From: Pseudomonas fluorescens | GTDB lineage: Bacteria; Pseudomonadota; Gammaproteobacteria; Pseudomonadales; Pseudomonadaceae | Assembly: GCF_000802965.1 (NCBI RefSeq) | Contig: NZ_JSAK01000008.1 | Location: 287,220 to 351,219, forward strand | DNA: 64,000 nt | Reading direction: 5' to 3' | In this document: one piece after another, positions 36,365 through 44,754 of the stretch | How positions within the stretch are numbered: position 1 is the stretch's first letter | Layout: each line of letters opens with the position of its first letter | The notes under the pieces: model-generated | The model's database searches: none | What the model was told of the DNA's origin: nothing | What the model saw: the letters and a program-made list of their open reading frames with translations, nothing else | Made by a program: the position numbers and the translations under genes

Positions 36365-37021
36365 ATGCGGCTGGCTTTATTCGACTTGGACAACACGCTT
36401 CTGGGCGGCGACAGCGACCACGCCTGGGGCGATTACCTTTGTGAGCGCGGCTTCCTCGACGCCGTCGCCTACAAGACCCGTAACGACGAGTTCTATCAGG
36501 ACTACCTGGCCGGCAAGCTGGATAACGCCGCCTACCTGAACTTCTGCCTGGAAGTGCTCGGCCGCACCGAAATGGCCACGCTGGATCAGTGGCACAGCGA
36601 CTACATGCGCGACTGCATTGAGCCGATTGTGTTGCCCAAGGCCATCGAACTGCTGGCCAAGCACCGCGATGCCGGCGACAAACTGGTGATCATCACCGCC
36701 ACCAACCGCTTCGTGACCGGCCCGATTGCCGTGCGCCTGGGCGTCGAAACCCTGATCGCCACCGAATGCGAAATGCAGGACGGTCTCTATACCGGGCGCA
36801 GCACTGATGTGCCGTGCTTCCGTGAAGGCAAGGTGACGAGGTTGAATCGTTGGCTGGAAGAGACCGGGTTTTCGCTGGAAGACAGCTACTTCTATAGCGA
36901 CTCGATGAATGATTTGCCGTTGCTGGAGCAGGTGGCGAATCCGGTGGCGGTTGATCCTGATCCGAATTTGCGGGCCGAGGCCGAGAAGCGTGGGTGGCCG
37001 GTGATCAGTCTGCGCGATTGA
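36365..37021 (+). CDS. HAD-family phosphatase (SerB/histidinol-phosphatase-like)
   Basis: This 218-residue HAD subfamily IB hydrolase has a nucleophile motif [13 protein letters not shown] (6-18), motif [10 protein letters not shown] and motif III/IV GKVTRLN ... [12 protein letters not shown] helical cap (about 20-90) selects substrate. The neighbour order rppH/HAD matches P. aeruginosa PA0335, for which I recall a report of histidinol-phosphate phosphatase activity; I cannot verify that here. Phosphoserine phosphatase-like activity is the alternative. It is cytoplasmic and needs Mg. Confidence 0.83.
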   Translation: MRLALFDLDNTLLGGDSDHAWGDYLCERGFLDAVAYKTRNDEFYQDYLAGKLDNAAYLNFCLEVLGRTEMATLDQWHSDYMRDCIEPIVLPKAIELLAKHRDAGDKLVIITATNRFVTGPIAVRLGVETLIATECEMQDGLYTGRSTDVPCFREGKVTRLNRWLEETGFSLEDSYFYSDSMNDLPLLEQVANPVAVDPDPNLRAEAEKRGWPVISLRD

Positions 37022-37026
37022 AGACG

Positions 37027-37120
37027 CCATCGCTGGCAAGCCAGCTCCCACAGGTTTCTCGGGTGTTCACAAAATCTGTGTTCACTGAAGCTCACTGTGG
37101 GAGCTGGCTTGCCAGCGATT
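37027..37120. repeat. REP doublet between the HAD gene and the DUF2269 gene
   Basis: CATCGCTGGCAAGCCAGCTC and its inverse lie at a convergent junction, about 45 bases apart. Confidence 0.9.
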
Positions 37121-37133
37121 GCAGCAACGCGGT

Positions 37134-37559
37134 CTAAACCGGCTTGGCACCCATCAACCCGGCAATCGCGATAAAGCAGACAAAGCTGAACACCGCCAAG
37201 GCCAAGGTAAATTTCCCCGCCCCACCCGGCGCCTTGCGCAATTTGTTGAGCCGCACCAGCAACCAGAACCACGCCAGGGCCGCCACGGTGTAAAGCACGC
37301 TCGACGCCAAAAGCCAGGTCTGCCCCAGCGGCCAGCCCACCAGGTGCACCATCCCCCAGCCGGTAAACGGCATGCTCAGCAGCGCCAACCCCATCAACAG
37401 CCAGACGAACACCCGCGGCCTCTGCAGGGTTCGGCTTCCTGCCGTCGCATCGCCAGTGCGCCGCGTTTGCCAGACCCATATGCCCAAGCCCAGCGCACAG
37501 CCCAACAATATTGCCGTCGCCGCGGTGTGCGCCATTTTCAGGGCCGTTAACGTTTCCAT
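37134..37559 (-). CDS. DUF2269-type membrane protein
   Basis: This 141-residue protein has four predicted helices (about 7-30, 48-67, 76-101, 114-137). The first holds an early His (MAHTAATAILLG), seen in DUF2269 proteins. A short basic loop QTRRTGDATAG follows helix 1. No enzymatic function is known. It lies 39 bases downstream in the opposite transcription sense of ilvA's end, that is, on the same strand before it, so both may share a transcript. Confidence 0.72.
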   Translation of the reverse strand: METLTALKMAHTAATAILLGCALGLGIWVWQTRRTGDATAGSRTLQRPRVFVWLLMGLALLSMPFTGWGMVHLVGWPLGQTWLLASSVLYTVAALAWFWLLVRLNKLRKAPGGAGKFTLALAVFSFVCFIAIAGLMGAKPV

Positions 37560-37598
37560 GGTTCGAATTCCTTATGCCTTGCCCATCAGCGTAGCCGT

Positions 37599-39113
37599 TC
37601 AGCCAAGAAACAGCTGATAGGCCGGGTTGTCGGTTTCGTCCCAGTACGGGTAGCCGATTTCTTCCAGCGCTGCGGGCACCAGATGACGTTCATCGTGGGG
37701 CACTTGCAGGCCCGCGACCACGCGCCCATCCGCCGCGCCATGGTTGCGGTAGTGGAACATCGAGATGTTCCAGCGCCCGCCGAGCTTGTTGAGGAAGTTG
37801 AACAACGCCCCCGGACGCTCCGGGAATTCGAAGCGCAGGATCACTTCATCGACCACATGCGCCGCACGGCCACCGACCATGTGACGAATGTGCAACTTGG
37901 CCAGTTCGTTGTCGGTCAGGTCGACGACCGGGAAACCCTGCTCGCCGAGGCTGGCAATCAGCGCACTGCGCGGGTCGGTATCCGGATGCGTCTGCACGCC
38001 AACGAAGATGTGCGCTTCGCTGCCGGTGTTGTAGCGGTAGTTGAATTCAGTGATCTGACGCTTGCCGATGGCTTCGCAGAACGCCTTGAAGCTGCCCGGT
38101 TTCTCGGGGATGGTCACGGCGATGATCGCTTCACGGCCTTCGCCCAGCTCGGCGCGCTCGGCCACGTGGCGCAAGCGATCGAAATTGACGTTGGCGCCGG
38201 AGTCGATGGCCACGAAGGTGTGACCGGTAACACCGCGCTGCTCGACGTACTTCTTGATCCCGGCTACACCCAGGGCGCCGGCCGGCTCAGTGATTGAGCG
38301 GGTATCGTCGTAGATGTCCTTGATCGCGGCGCAGATCTCATCGGTGCTGACCGTGATCACTTCGTCGACATAATCTTTGCAGATATCGAAGGTGTGCTGG
38401 CCGATCTGCGCCACGGCCACGCCGTCGGCGAAGATGCCCACGGTCGGCAGCACCACGCGCTCACCCGCGGCCATGGCGACTTGCAGGCAGTTGGAGTCGT
38501 CCGGTTCGACGCCGATGATCTTGATGTCCGGGCGCAGGTATTTGACATACGCCGCGATGCCGGCGATCAGCCCGCCGCCGCCCACCGGGACGAATATCGC
38601 ATCCAGACGCCCAGGGTGCTGACGCAGAATCTCCATGGCCACCGTGCCCTGCCCGGCAATGGTGTGGGGATCGTCATAGGGGTGAATGTAGACGTAGCCT
38701 TTTTCGTCGACCAGTTTCAGCGAGTAGGCCAGGGCTTCCGGGAACGAATCGCCGTGAAGCACCACTTTGCCACCGCGCGAACGCACGCCTTCGACTTTGA
38801 TTTCCGGCGTGGTCTTGGGCATGACGATGGTCGCTTTCACGCCCAACACCTTGGCCGCCAGGGCCAGGCCTTGCGCATGGTTGCCCGCCGACGCGGTGAC
38901 CACGCCACGGGCGCGTTCTTCATCGCTCAGCTGCGTGAGCTTGTTGTAAGCGCCGCGAATCTTGAACGAGAACACCGGCTGCAAGTCTTCGCGCTTGAGC
39001 CAGATTTCATTGCCCAGCCGCTCAGAGAGCTGACGGGCAGTCTGCAATGGGGTTTCTACGGCAACGTCATAAACGCGCGAGGTGAGGATCTTTTTGACGT
39101 ACTGTTCAAGCAT
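37599..39113 (-). CDS. ilvA: Threonine deaminase (biosynthetic)
   Basis: This 504-residue PLP enzyme converts threonine to 2-oxobutyrate, the first step of isoleucine synthesis. PLP is bound by Lys51 in FSFKIRGAYNK, and the PLP-phosphate loop is VGGGGLIAG. Two C-terminal ACT-like regulatory domains (about 325-500) give isoleucine feedback inhibition. The length is that of the full biosynthetic form, not the short catabolic TdcB. It provides a branch that meets ilvD, about 23 kb away. It is divergent from rpiA. Confidence 0.95.
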   Translation of the reverse strand: MLEQYVKKILTSRVYDVAVETPLQTARQLSERLGNEIWLKREDLQPVFSFKIRGAYNKLTQLSDEERARGVVTASAGNHAQGLALAAKVLGVKATIVMPKTTPEIKVEGVRSRGGKVVLHGDSFPEALAYSLKLVDEKGYVYIHPYDDPHTIAGQGTVAMEILRQHPGRLDAIFVPVGGGGLIAGIAAYVKYLRPDIKIIGVEPDDSNCLQVAMAAGERVVLPTVGIFADGVAVAQIGQHTFDICKDYVDEVITVSTDEICAAIKDIYDDTRSITEPAGALGVAGIKKYVEQRGVTGHTFVAIDSGANVNFDRLRHVAERAELGEGREAIIAVTIPEKPGSFKAFCEAIGKRQITEFNYRYNTGSEAHIFVGVQTHPDTDPRSALIASLGEQGFPVVDLTDNELAKLHIRHMVGGRAAHVVDEVILRFEFPERPGALFNFLNKLGGRWNISMFHYRNHGAADGRVVAGLQVPHDERHLVPAALEEIGYPYWDETDNPAYQLFLG

Positions 39114-39216
39114 CGGAAAGCATCACTGAGCGAGTTGGGCAGGGCCAAGGAGTCTAACCCGGCTTTTGGGCGGGCGACCACACTAAACAGGTGGTTTTAA
39201 GGCCGGCACGCACACT

Positions 39217-39337
39217 GTGACGAGGGAGCTTGCTCCCGCTGGAGCGCGAAGCGGTCCCCCCCATTCTTTCAGACACACCGCATGCACAGGGTTTACGACT
39301 GCTGCGCAGCCGAGCGGGAGCAAGCTCCCTCGCCACA
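39217..39337. repeat. REP doublet, GCGAGGGAGCTTGCTCCC family, in the ilvA-rpiA divergent gap
   Basis: ACGAGGGAGCTTGCTCCCGC and GCGGGAGCAAGCTCCCTCGC flank about 80 bases. It occupies most of the 326-base divergent gap; beyond it only the rpiA promoter is recognised. Confidence 0.88.
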
Positions 39338-39369
39338 AAAGCCAATCTATGCCGCCCGCCAATCGGGCA

Positions 39370-39398
39370 ATGACCTTCCCACCCCTGAAGCCTATAAT
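39370..39398 (+). promoter_or_regulatory. Sigma-70 promoter of rpiA
   Basis: -35 ATGACC (39370-39375), 17-base spacer, perfect -10 TATAAT (39393-39398), 42 bases before the rpiA ATG. Confidence 0.65.
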
Positions 39399-39439
39399 GC
39401 TGGCCTTTCGTTTCCCCTCTTCGGCACCTCGGAGCCCGC

Positions 39440-40114
39440 ATGACCCAGGATCAACTCAAACAGGCAGTGGCTCAGGCCGCCGTCGACTTCATCCTCCCGA
39501 AACTCGACGACAAGAGCATCGTCGGTGTCGGCACCGGCTCCACCGCCAACTGCTTCATCGACGCCCTGGCCCAGCACAAGGGTGCATTCGATGGCGCGGT
39601 TGCCAGTTCCGAAGCCACCGCCGCGCGCCTCAAGGGCCACGGGATTCCGGTGTACGAACTGAACACCGTCAGCGACCTGGAGTTCTACGTCGATGGCGCC
39701 GATGAAAGCGACGAGCACCTGAACCTGATCAAGGGCGGTGGCGCAGCCCTGACCCGCGAGAAGATCGTTGCGGCCGTGGCCAAGACTTTCATTTGCATCG
39801 CCGACGCCAGCAAACTGGTGCCGGTCCTCGGCGCGTTCCCGCTGCCGGTGGAAGTAATCCCGATGGCCCGCAGCCACGTGGCTCGCCAACTGGTGAAGCT
39901 CGGCGGCGACCCGGTCTACCGCGAAGGCGTGCTGACCGACAACGGCAACATCATCCTCGACGTGTTCAACCTGCAGATCACCAACCCGGTGGAGCTGGAG
40001 ACGCAAATCAATGCGATCGTCGGCGTGGTCACCAATGGTTTGTTCGCGGCGCGTCCGGCGGATTTGTTGTTGCTGGGGACCAGTGAAGGGGTGAAGACCC
40101 TGCGCGCTCAGTAA
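39440..40114 (+). CDS. rpiA: Ribose-5-phosphate isomerase A
   Basis: This 224-residue enzyme interconverts ribose 5-phosphate and ribulose 5-phosphate in the pentose phosphate pathway. The phosphate loop [14 protein letters not shown] (near 29-42), the catalytic region [17 protein letters not shown] and the ending GTSEGVKTL are typical. The family length is about 220 residues. It has a single-gene transcript from the promoter at 39370-39398. The divergent ilvA-rpiA order is conserved in Pseudomonas. Confidence 0.96.
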   Translation: MTQDQLKQAVAQAAVDFILPKLDDKSIVGVGTGSTANCFIDALAQHKGAFDGAVASSEATAARLKGHGIPVYELNTVSDLEFYVDGADESDEHLNLIKGGGAALTREKIVAAVAKTFICIADASKLVPVLGAFPLPVEVIPMARSHVARQLVKLGGDPVYREGVLTDNGNIILDVFNLQITNPVELETQINAIVGVVTNGLFAARPADLLLLGTSEGVKTLRAQ

Positions 40115-40130
40115 CAAACACGCAAATCCA

Positions 40131-40222
40131 CTGTGGGAGCGGGCTTGCCCGCGATGGCGGCCTACGAGTCAACATTGATGTTGAATGTGATGGCCTCATC
40201 GCGGGCGAGCCCGCTCCCACAG
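40131..40222. repeat. REP doublet, GGAGCGGGCTTGCCCGC family
   Basis: CTGTGGGAGCGGGCTTGCCC and an inverse copy with one change (GGGCGAGCCC) lie at the convergent junction of rpiA and the first SdiA-regulated gene. Confidence 0.9.
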
Positions 40223-40237
40223 GATTTTGTGGTGCTG

Positions 40238-41155
40238 TCAGTTTTGCAGTGGTTTTTTGAAGACGTAAAACAGGTTCGGCTCGCTCACCAGGTACATCGT
40301 TCCATCGTCATCCATGGCGATGCCTTCCGCTTGCGGCACGGTCTTTTGCAATCCTTGGCGCCCCTTGTTCAGCGACATGGTGCTCAACGGTCGCCCGTCC
40401 ACATCCAGCTCCAGAATCAGCCGCGACTCGTCGGACAGCGCCAGCAAGTGGCCGCTGCGCTCGTCGTATTGCAGGCTCGACAGGTCGCGCACGAACATCC
40501 CCGCGTCACGCTTGGGGTTGTTGATCACGTGCACCGCGTAGGATTTTTCCGGATTGAAATGCGGAAACCCGTGCACTTCGTAGATCAGCATCGGGTCGCG
40601 CTCCTTGGCGACGAACAGGCGCTTGCCCACCGAATCGTAGGCCAAGCCTTCGAACCCCTTGTTGCTGCTCATGTGCACGCCGAGGGTCATTTGCTCGGCG
40701 TCCGCCGCGTCGAGGAAAGTGGTGTCATGTTCCAGATGAATCTTGATCAGGCGCTGCTGATACTCGTCGGTGATGACGTAGGTGTCGGCGCTGATGAATT
40801 CAACGGCTTCAGGGTCGCCAAAACCAACCAGGGCGACACGGCGCAAGATCTTGCCGTCGAGGGACAACTCGATCAGCTCGGAATTTTGATTGGTGACGGT
40901 GAACAGGCTTTTGCGCACCGGGTCGTAGGTCAGTGCTGAAACATCGTCGTCCAGACCTTCGATGACTTGCGCCTCCACGGTCACCTGATACTGGTCCAGG
41001 CCAATGGACTGCGTGCTCAACGGCTGCCAAAGCGTGTGCAAATTGAACCAGGCTCGCTCAAACAGGCGCAGGTATTGGCCGATCGCAATCAACACGATCA
41101 GGGCAATCACCGCAAAGATGAGCATCAGGGGTTTGGGACGGGCAAGTCGACGCAT
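40238..41155 (-). CDS. SdiA-regulated-type membrane-anchored beta-propeller, copy 1
   Basis: This 305-residue protein has one N-terminal membrane helix (about 10-30: LMLIFAVIALIVLIAIG) and a periplasmic domain of repeated YDPVRKSLFTVTN and YDERSGHLLALSD type blades, an SdiA-regulated (six-bladed propeller-like) family member. It is a diverged paralogue of the next gene: both end with EGxxMDxxGTxYxVSEPNLFY. The start at 41155 (MRRLARPKPLML) places the helix correctly. Ligand or enzymatic activity is unknown. Confidence 0.78.
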   Translation of the reverse strand: MRRLARPKPLMLIFAVIALIVLIAIGQYLRLFERAWFNLHTLWQPLSTQSIGLDQYQVTVEAQVIEGLDDDVSALTYDPVRKSLFTVTNQNSELIELSLDGKILRRVALVGFGDPEAVEFISADTYVITDEYQQRLIKIHLEHDTTFLDAADAEQMTLGVHMSSNKGFEGLAYDSVGKRLFVAKERDPMLIYEVHGFPHFNPEKSYAVHVINNPKRDAGMFVRDLSSLQYDERSGHLLALSDESRLILELDVDGRPLSTMSLNKGRQGLQKTVPQAEGIAMDDDGTMYLVSEPNLFYVFKKPLQN

Positions 41156-41273
41156 TCGGGCGGGCTCGGAATCAAAACAGGCGGATGAAATATCACGCCT
41201 GTCTGAATTGAAGCTTAATGGCCATTCGCCCGTTCCTACAACCAATGGCCAAATCACCTACAACCGACGACGA

Positions 41274-42203
41274 TTATTTCTGTTTTTCGAAGCGGTAGAA
41301 CAGGTTCGGCTCGCTCACGAAGTACAGCGTACCGTTTTCATCCATGGTCACGCCTTCGGCGCGGGGGATGGTCTTTTTCAGGCCATTCAAGCCACCGAGC
41401 AGGGCCATGAAACTGACCTGCTCGCCCTTCTCGTCCAACTCCAGCAACAGGTGTGAATCGGCGGACAACACCAGGGTGTGACCCGTCCGGGGATCGATGG
41501 CCAAGGCTGACAGGTTGCGGATGTCCAGCTCATCGCTGGCAAGCTTTTGCTTGTCTCCGGTCAGCGTTTGGCTACCGTCACTTTTCCAGGTGAAGAGCGC
41601 CGGTGGACGTTCTTCACCCAGAAGCAGTTGCTGATTGCGCGGGTCAAAGGTAATGGCTTCGAAGGCCTTGTTCTGATCTTTCGACGGGCCGAGATCGTAT
41701 TTAGGGAAGTCGGCGAAATTCAGCTCACGGGTATCGGCATCAACTTTGACGATCGAGATAAAGTGTTCGCGCTCATCGACAATCGCCAGCAAACCGTTGC
41801 CCAGCACGGTCACCCCTTCCGGGTTGCTCCAGCCCACCAGTGGCATTTTGCGCAGCACGTCGCCCTGCAAAGACAACTCGGCCAGGAACGGATTCTTGCC
41901 CATGACCGAAAACAGGGTCTTGGTCTGAGAGTCGTAGGCAATGTCCGACGCCTCGTCTTTTTCCATGCCCGGGAGCGGCTTGGCGTCGATCACCACCTGG
42001 TAATCCGGCAACCAGACACTCTCCTGACGCTCGGCGGGGCTTTCGAAACCCTCCTTCACCCACAGCACGCCACGGTCATCCCAATGCATGGCAAACGCGA
42101 GGCCGTATGCGGCGGCGGCGACCAGCAAAAGCCAGGAATACCAACGCATGGCGAAGCGCGAGCGGCGGGCAGTTTTAAGCGTGGGCAGGGGTTGGGTGGC
42201 CAT
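41274..42203 (-). CDS. SdiA-regulated-type membrane-anchored beta-propeller, copy 2
   Basis: This 309-residue protein has the same plan as the preceding entry: an N-terminal anchor helix (about 21-42, WYSWLLLVAAAAYGLAFA) and a propeller with blade motifs AYDSQTKTLFSVMGKN, TFDPRNQQLLLGEE and AIDPRTGHTLVLSADS. The shared ending EGVTMDENGTLYFVSEPNLF shows that the two arose by tandem duplication. The genes are 118 bases apart on the same strand. Sequence divergence is high, so the duplication is old and the two copies may bind different things. Confidence 0.78.
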   Translation of the reverse strand: MATQPLPTLKTARRSRFAMRWYSWLLLVAAAAYGLAFAMHWDDRGVLWVKEGFESPAERQESVWLPDYQVVIDAKPLPGMEKDEASDIAYDSQTKTLFSVMGKNPFLAELSLQGDVLRKMPLVGWSNPEGVTVLGNGLLAIVDEREHFISIVKVDADTRELNFADFPKYDLGPSKDQNKAFEAITFDPRNQQLLLGEERPPALFTWKSDGSQTLTGDKQKLASDELDIRNLSALAIDPRTGHTLVLSADSHLLLELDEKGEQVSFMALLGGLNGLKKTIPRAEGVTMDENGTLYFVSEPNLFYRFEKQK

Positions 42204-42345
42204 CGAGGGAACGCTTCCAGAAATTCAGGCTATGGGTAATAGCACAATTGAGGTCGGCTCAGACGCCGAAAGCGCGAGAATTATCCAGACTCGATGTGAA
42301 AAAAACGGGAAATGGCGGGATTGCCCTGTGCAGGCAGAACAACAA

Positions 42346-42443
42346 CCCTGTAGGAGCTGGCTTGCCAGCGATGGCGGTGTAACAGTCAACGTGAATGTTG
42401 AATGTAAGGGCCTCATCGCTGGCAAGCCAGCTCCTACAGGGTT
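42346..42443. repeat. REP doublet between the FAH-family and SdiA-type genes
   Basis: CCCTGTAGGAGCTGGCTTGC and its inverse lie 5' of the second SdiA-type gene and 3' of the FAH-family gene's stop; the genes are co-directional on the minus strand. Confidence 0.9.
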
Positions 42444-42453
42444 TTGTATTGGC

Positions 42454-43119
42454 TTAGCGAACGCTGCTGGTGAAGCTGCTGGCGCCTGGCAGTTCCAGAA
42501 CGATTTCATCACCGACATTCAGCGGGCCAACGCCCACCGGCGTGCCGGTGAGAATCACGTCGCCGGCCTGCAGCGAGAAACAGCCAGCCATGTGCTGGAT
42601 CATCGGCACGATCGGATTGAGCATCGCGCTGCTGTTACCGTCCTGGCGCACTTCGCCGTTGATGGTCAGGCGAATGCCGATGTCGGTCAGGTCAGCGAAG
42701 GTGCTGCCGGACACGAACGGGGCAATCACTGCTGCACCGTCGAAGGACTTGGCGATTTCCCACGGCAAACCCTTGGATTTCAGCTCGGCTTGCTTGTCGC
42801 GCAGGGTCAGGTCCAGGGCCGGAGCGAAACCGGAGATGGCATCCAGCACTTCTTCACGGCTCGGTTTGGTCGACAAAGGTTTGCCGATCAACACCGCGAT
42901 TTCCGCTTCGTAATGCACCGAACCGCGCTCGGTCGGAATGCTGAAACCACCTTCCAGCGGCACCACACAACTGCCCGGCTTGATGAACAGCAGCGGCTCG
43001 GTCGGCACCGGATTGTCCAGTTCCTTGGCGTGTTCGGCGTAGTTACGGCCAATGCACACCACTTTCCCCAACGGGAAGTGAATACGCGTACCGTCGACAT
43101 ACTGGTGCTGATAGCTCAT
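42454..43119 (-). CDS. Fumarylacetoacetate hydrolase-family enzyme
   Basis: This 221-residue FAH-fold protein is of the YcgM/FAHD1 type. It shows CIGRNYAEHAKEL, the metal site HYEAEIAVLIGK (Glu ligands) and the ending GTPVGVGPLNVGDEI. Members act on acylpyruvates or decarboxylate oxaloacetate; the substrate here is unknown. It starts 36 bases after the D-2-hydroxyglutarate dehydrogenase stop on the same strand, so the two are probably co-transcribed, which hints at a role on a 2-oxo acid. Confidence 0.85.
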   Translation of the reverse strand: MSYQHQYVDGTRIHFPLGKVVCIGRNYAEHAKELDNPVPTEPLLFIKPGSCVVPLEGGFSIPTERGSVHYEAEIAVLIGKPLSTKPSREEVLDAISGFAPALDLTLRDKQAELKSKGLPWEIAKSFDGAAVIAPFVSGSTFADLTDIGIRLTINGEVRQDGNSSAMLNPIVPMIQHMAGCFSLQAGDVILTGTPVGVGPLNVGDEIVLELPGASSFTSSVR

Positions 43120-43155
43120 TACCGACTCCTGCTTTCCTGCACTTAAGTTAGAAAA

Positions 43156-44550
43156 TCAAACAGCGAAAATCTTGCCCGGGTTCATGATGCCGTTCGGGTC
43201 GAACACCGCTTTGACGGCTTTCATGTACTCGATCTCAACCGGCGAACGGCTGTAGGTCAAGTAATCACGCTTGGTCATGCCCACGCCGTGTTCGGCGGAA
43301 ATCGAACCGTTGTACTTCTCGACGGTTTCGAACACCCACTTGTTGACGGTGGCACACTTGGCGAAGAACTCGTCCTTGCTCAGGTTATCCGGCTTGAGAA
43401 TGTTCAAGTGCAGGTTGCCGTCGCCGATGTGGCCGAACCAGACAATTTCGAAGTCCGGGTAATGTTCGCCGACAATCGCGTCGATTTCCTTCAGGAACGC
43501 CGGGACTTTCGATACGGTGACCGAAATGTCGTTTTTGTACGGCGTCCAGTGGGAAATGGTTTCGGAGATGTATTCGCGCAGCTTCCACAGGTTTTGCAGT
43601 TGGGTTTCGCTCTGACTCATCACGCCGTCAAGTACCCAGCCCTGCTCGACGCAGTGCTCGAAGGTTTCCAGGGCATGGTTGGCCACTTCTTCGGTGGTCG
43701 CTTCGAATTCCAGCAGCGCGTAGAACGGGCAATCGGTTTCGAACGGCGCCGGAACGTCGCCGCGCCCCATGACCTTGGCCAGGGCCTTGTCGGAGAAAAA
43801 TTCGAAGGCCGTCAGGTCAAGCTTGCTCTGGAAGGCATGCAGCACCGGCATGATCGAGTCGAAATCGGCGGTGCCGAGGACCATGGCGGTGAGGTTTTTC
43901 GGCGCGCGGTCGAGGCGCATGGTCGCTTCAACGACGAAACCGAGGGTACCTTCGGCGCCGATGAACAGCTGACGCATGTCGTAACCGGTGGCGTTCTTGA
44001 TCAGGTCGCGATTCAGTTCCAGCACGTCGCCCTTGCCGGTGACGACTTTCATGCCGGCGACCCAGTTACGGGTCATGCCGTAGCGAATGACCTTGATCCC
44101 GCCGGCATTAGTGCCGATATTGCCGCCAATCTGGCTCGATCCGGACGAGGCGAAGTCAACCGGGTAGTACAAGCCTTTTTCTTCAGCGACGTTCTGCAAC
44201 TGCTTGGTGACCACGCCCGGCTGACAAACGGCGGTGCGGTCGGTGAGGTTCACGTCGAGGATCTGGTTCATGTAGTCGAACGACACGACCACTTCGCCAT
44301 TGGCGGCCACAGCAGCGGCAGAAAGCCCGGTACGACCGCCGGACGGCACCAGCGCGACGTTGTGTTTATTGGCCCACAGGACAATGGCCTGGACCTGCTC
44401 GGTGGTCTTCGGGAACACGATGGCGGTTGGGGCCGGGGCGAAATGCTTGGTCCAATCCTTACCGTAAGCATTCAGGGAGTCGGCATCGGTCAGCACCTTG
44501 CCAGGCTCAACCAGGGTCTTCAGCTCTTCAATCAAGGCAGGATTGGTCAT
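43156..44550 (-). CDS. D-2-hydroxyglutarate dehydrogenase (FAD)
   Basis: This 464-residue FAD flavoprotein of the VAO/GlcD type has an FAD-binding segment PSGGRTGLSAAAVA (near 71-84) and SSGSSQIGGNIGTNAGG (near 134-150). The C-terminal FAD oxidase domain holds the metal-site sequence WFGHIGDGNLHLNI and ISAEHGVGMTKR. The family and its place divergent from serA match PA0317 and the P. stutzeri enzyme shown to oxidise D-2-hydroxyglutarate made by SerA. I took ATG 44550 (MTNPALIEEL); starts 24 or 30 bases upstream are possible. Electrons likely pass to an electron-transfer flavoprotein. Confidence 0.88.
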   Translation of the reverse strand: MTNPALIEELKTLVEPGKVLTDADSLNAYGKDWTKHFAPAPTAIVFPKTTEQVQAIVLWANKHNVALVPSGGRTGLSAAAVAANGEVVVSFDYMNQILDVNLTDRTAVCQPGVVTKQLQNVAEEKGLYYPVDFASSGSSQIGGNIGTNAGGIKVIRYGMTRNWVAGMKVVTGKGDVLELNRDLIKNATGYDMRQLFIGAEGTLGFVVEATMRLDRAPKNLTAMVLGTADFDSIMPVLHAFQSKLDLTAFEFFSDKALAKVMGRGDVPAPFETDCPFYALLEFEATTEEVANHALETFEHCVEQGWVLDGVMSQSETQLQNLWKLREYISETISHWTPYKNDISVTVSKVPAFLKEIDAIVGEHYPDFEIVWFGHIGDGNLHLNILKPDNLSKDEFFAKCATVNKWVFETVEKYNGSISAEHGVGMTKRDYLTYSRSPVEIEYMKAVKAVFDPNGIMNPGKIFAV

Positions 44551-44616
44551 CGACAGAACTCTCGAACAATTCATGGTCATCCTGAGAACGCTTCACGTCG
44601 CAGGAATGAGTGTTTA

Positions 44617-44648
44617 GCGGGGTGCATATGCTAGCATACCGACCCCGC
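44617..44648. promoter_or_regulatory. 32-bp symmetric dyad between the D-2-hydroxyglutarate dehydrogenase gene and serA
   Basis: Outer arms GCGGGGT and ACCCCGC, 3-base spacers, and a central 12-base palindrome TATGCTAGCATA make a fully symmetric 32-base site in the divergent gap. It is a strong candidate operator for a dimeric or tetrameric regulator of both genes. Confidence 0.6.
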
Positions 44649-44754
44649 AGCATAGTGCCCAACGGCTGTTCTGCGGCGACGGCATTCTTGTCGTCCGGGT
44701 CAGCGTCTGCTGGCTACTTCCTGCCATTTTTCTCCGGGATACAGGTTTACGCAG

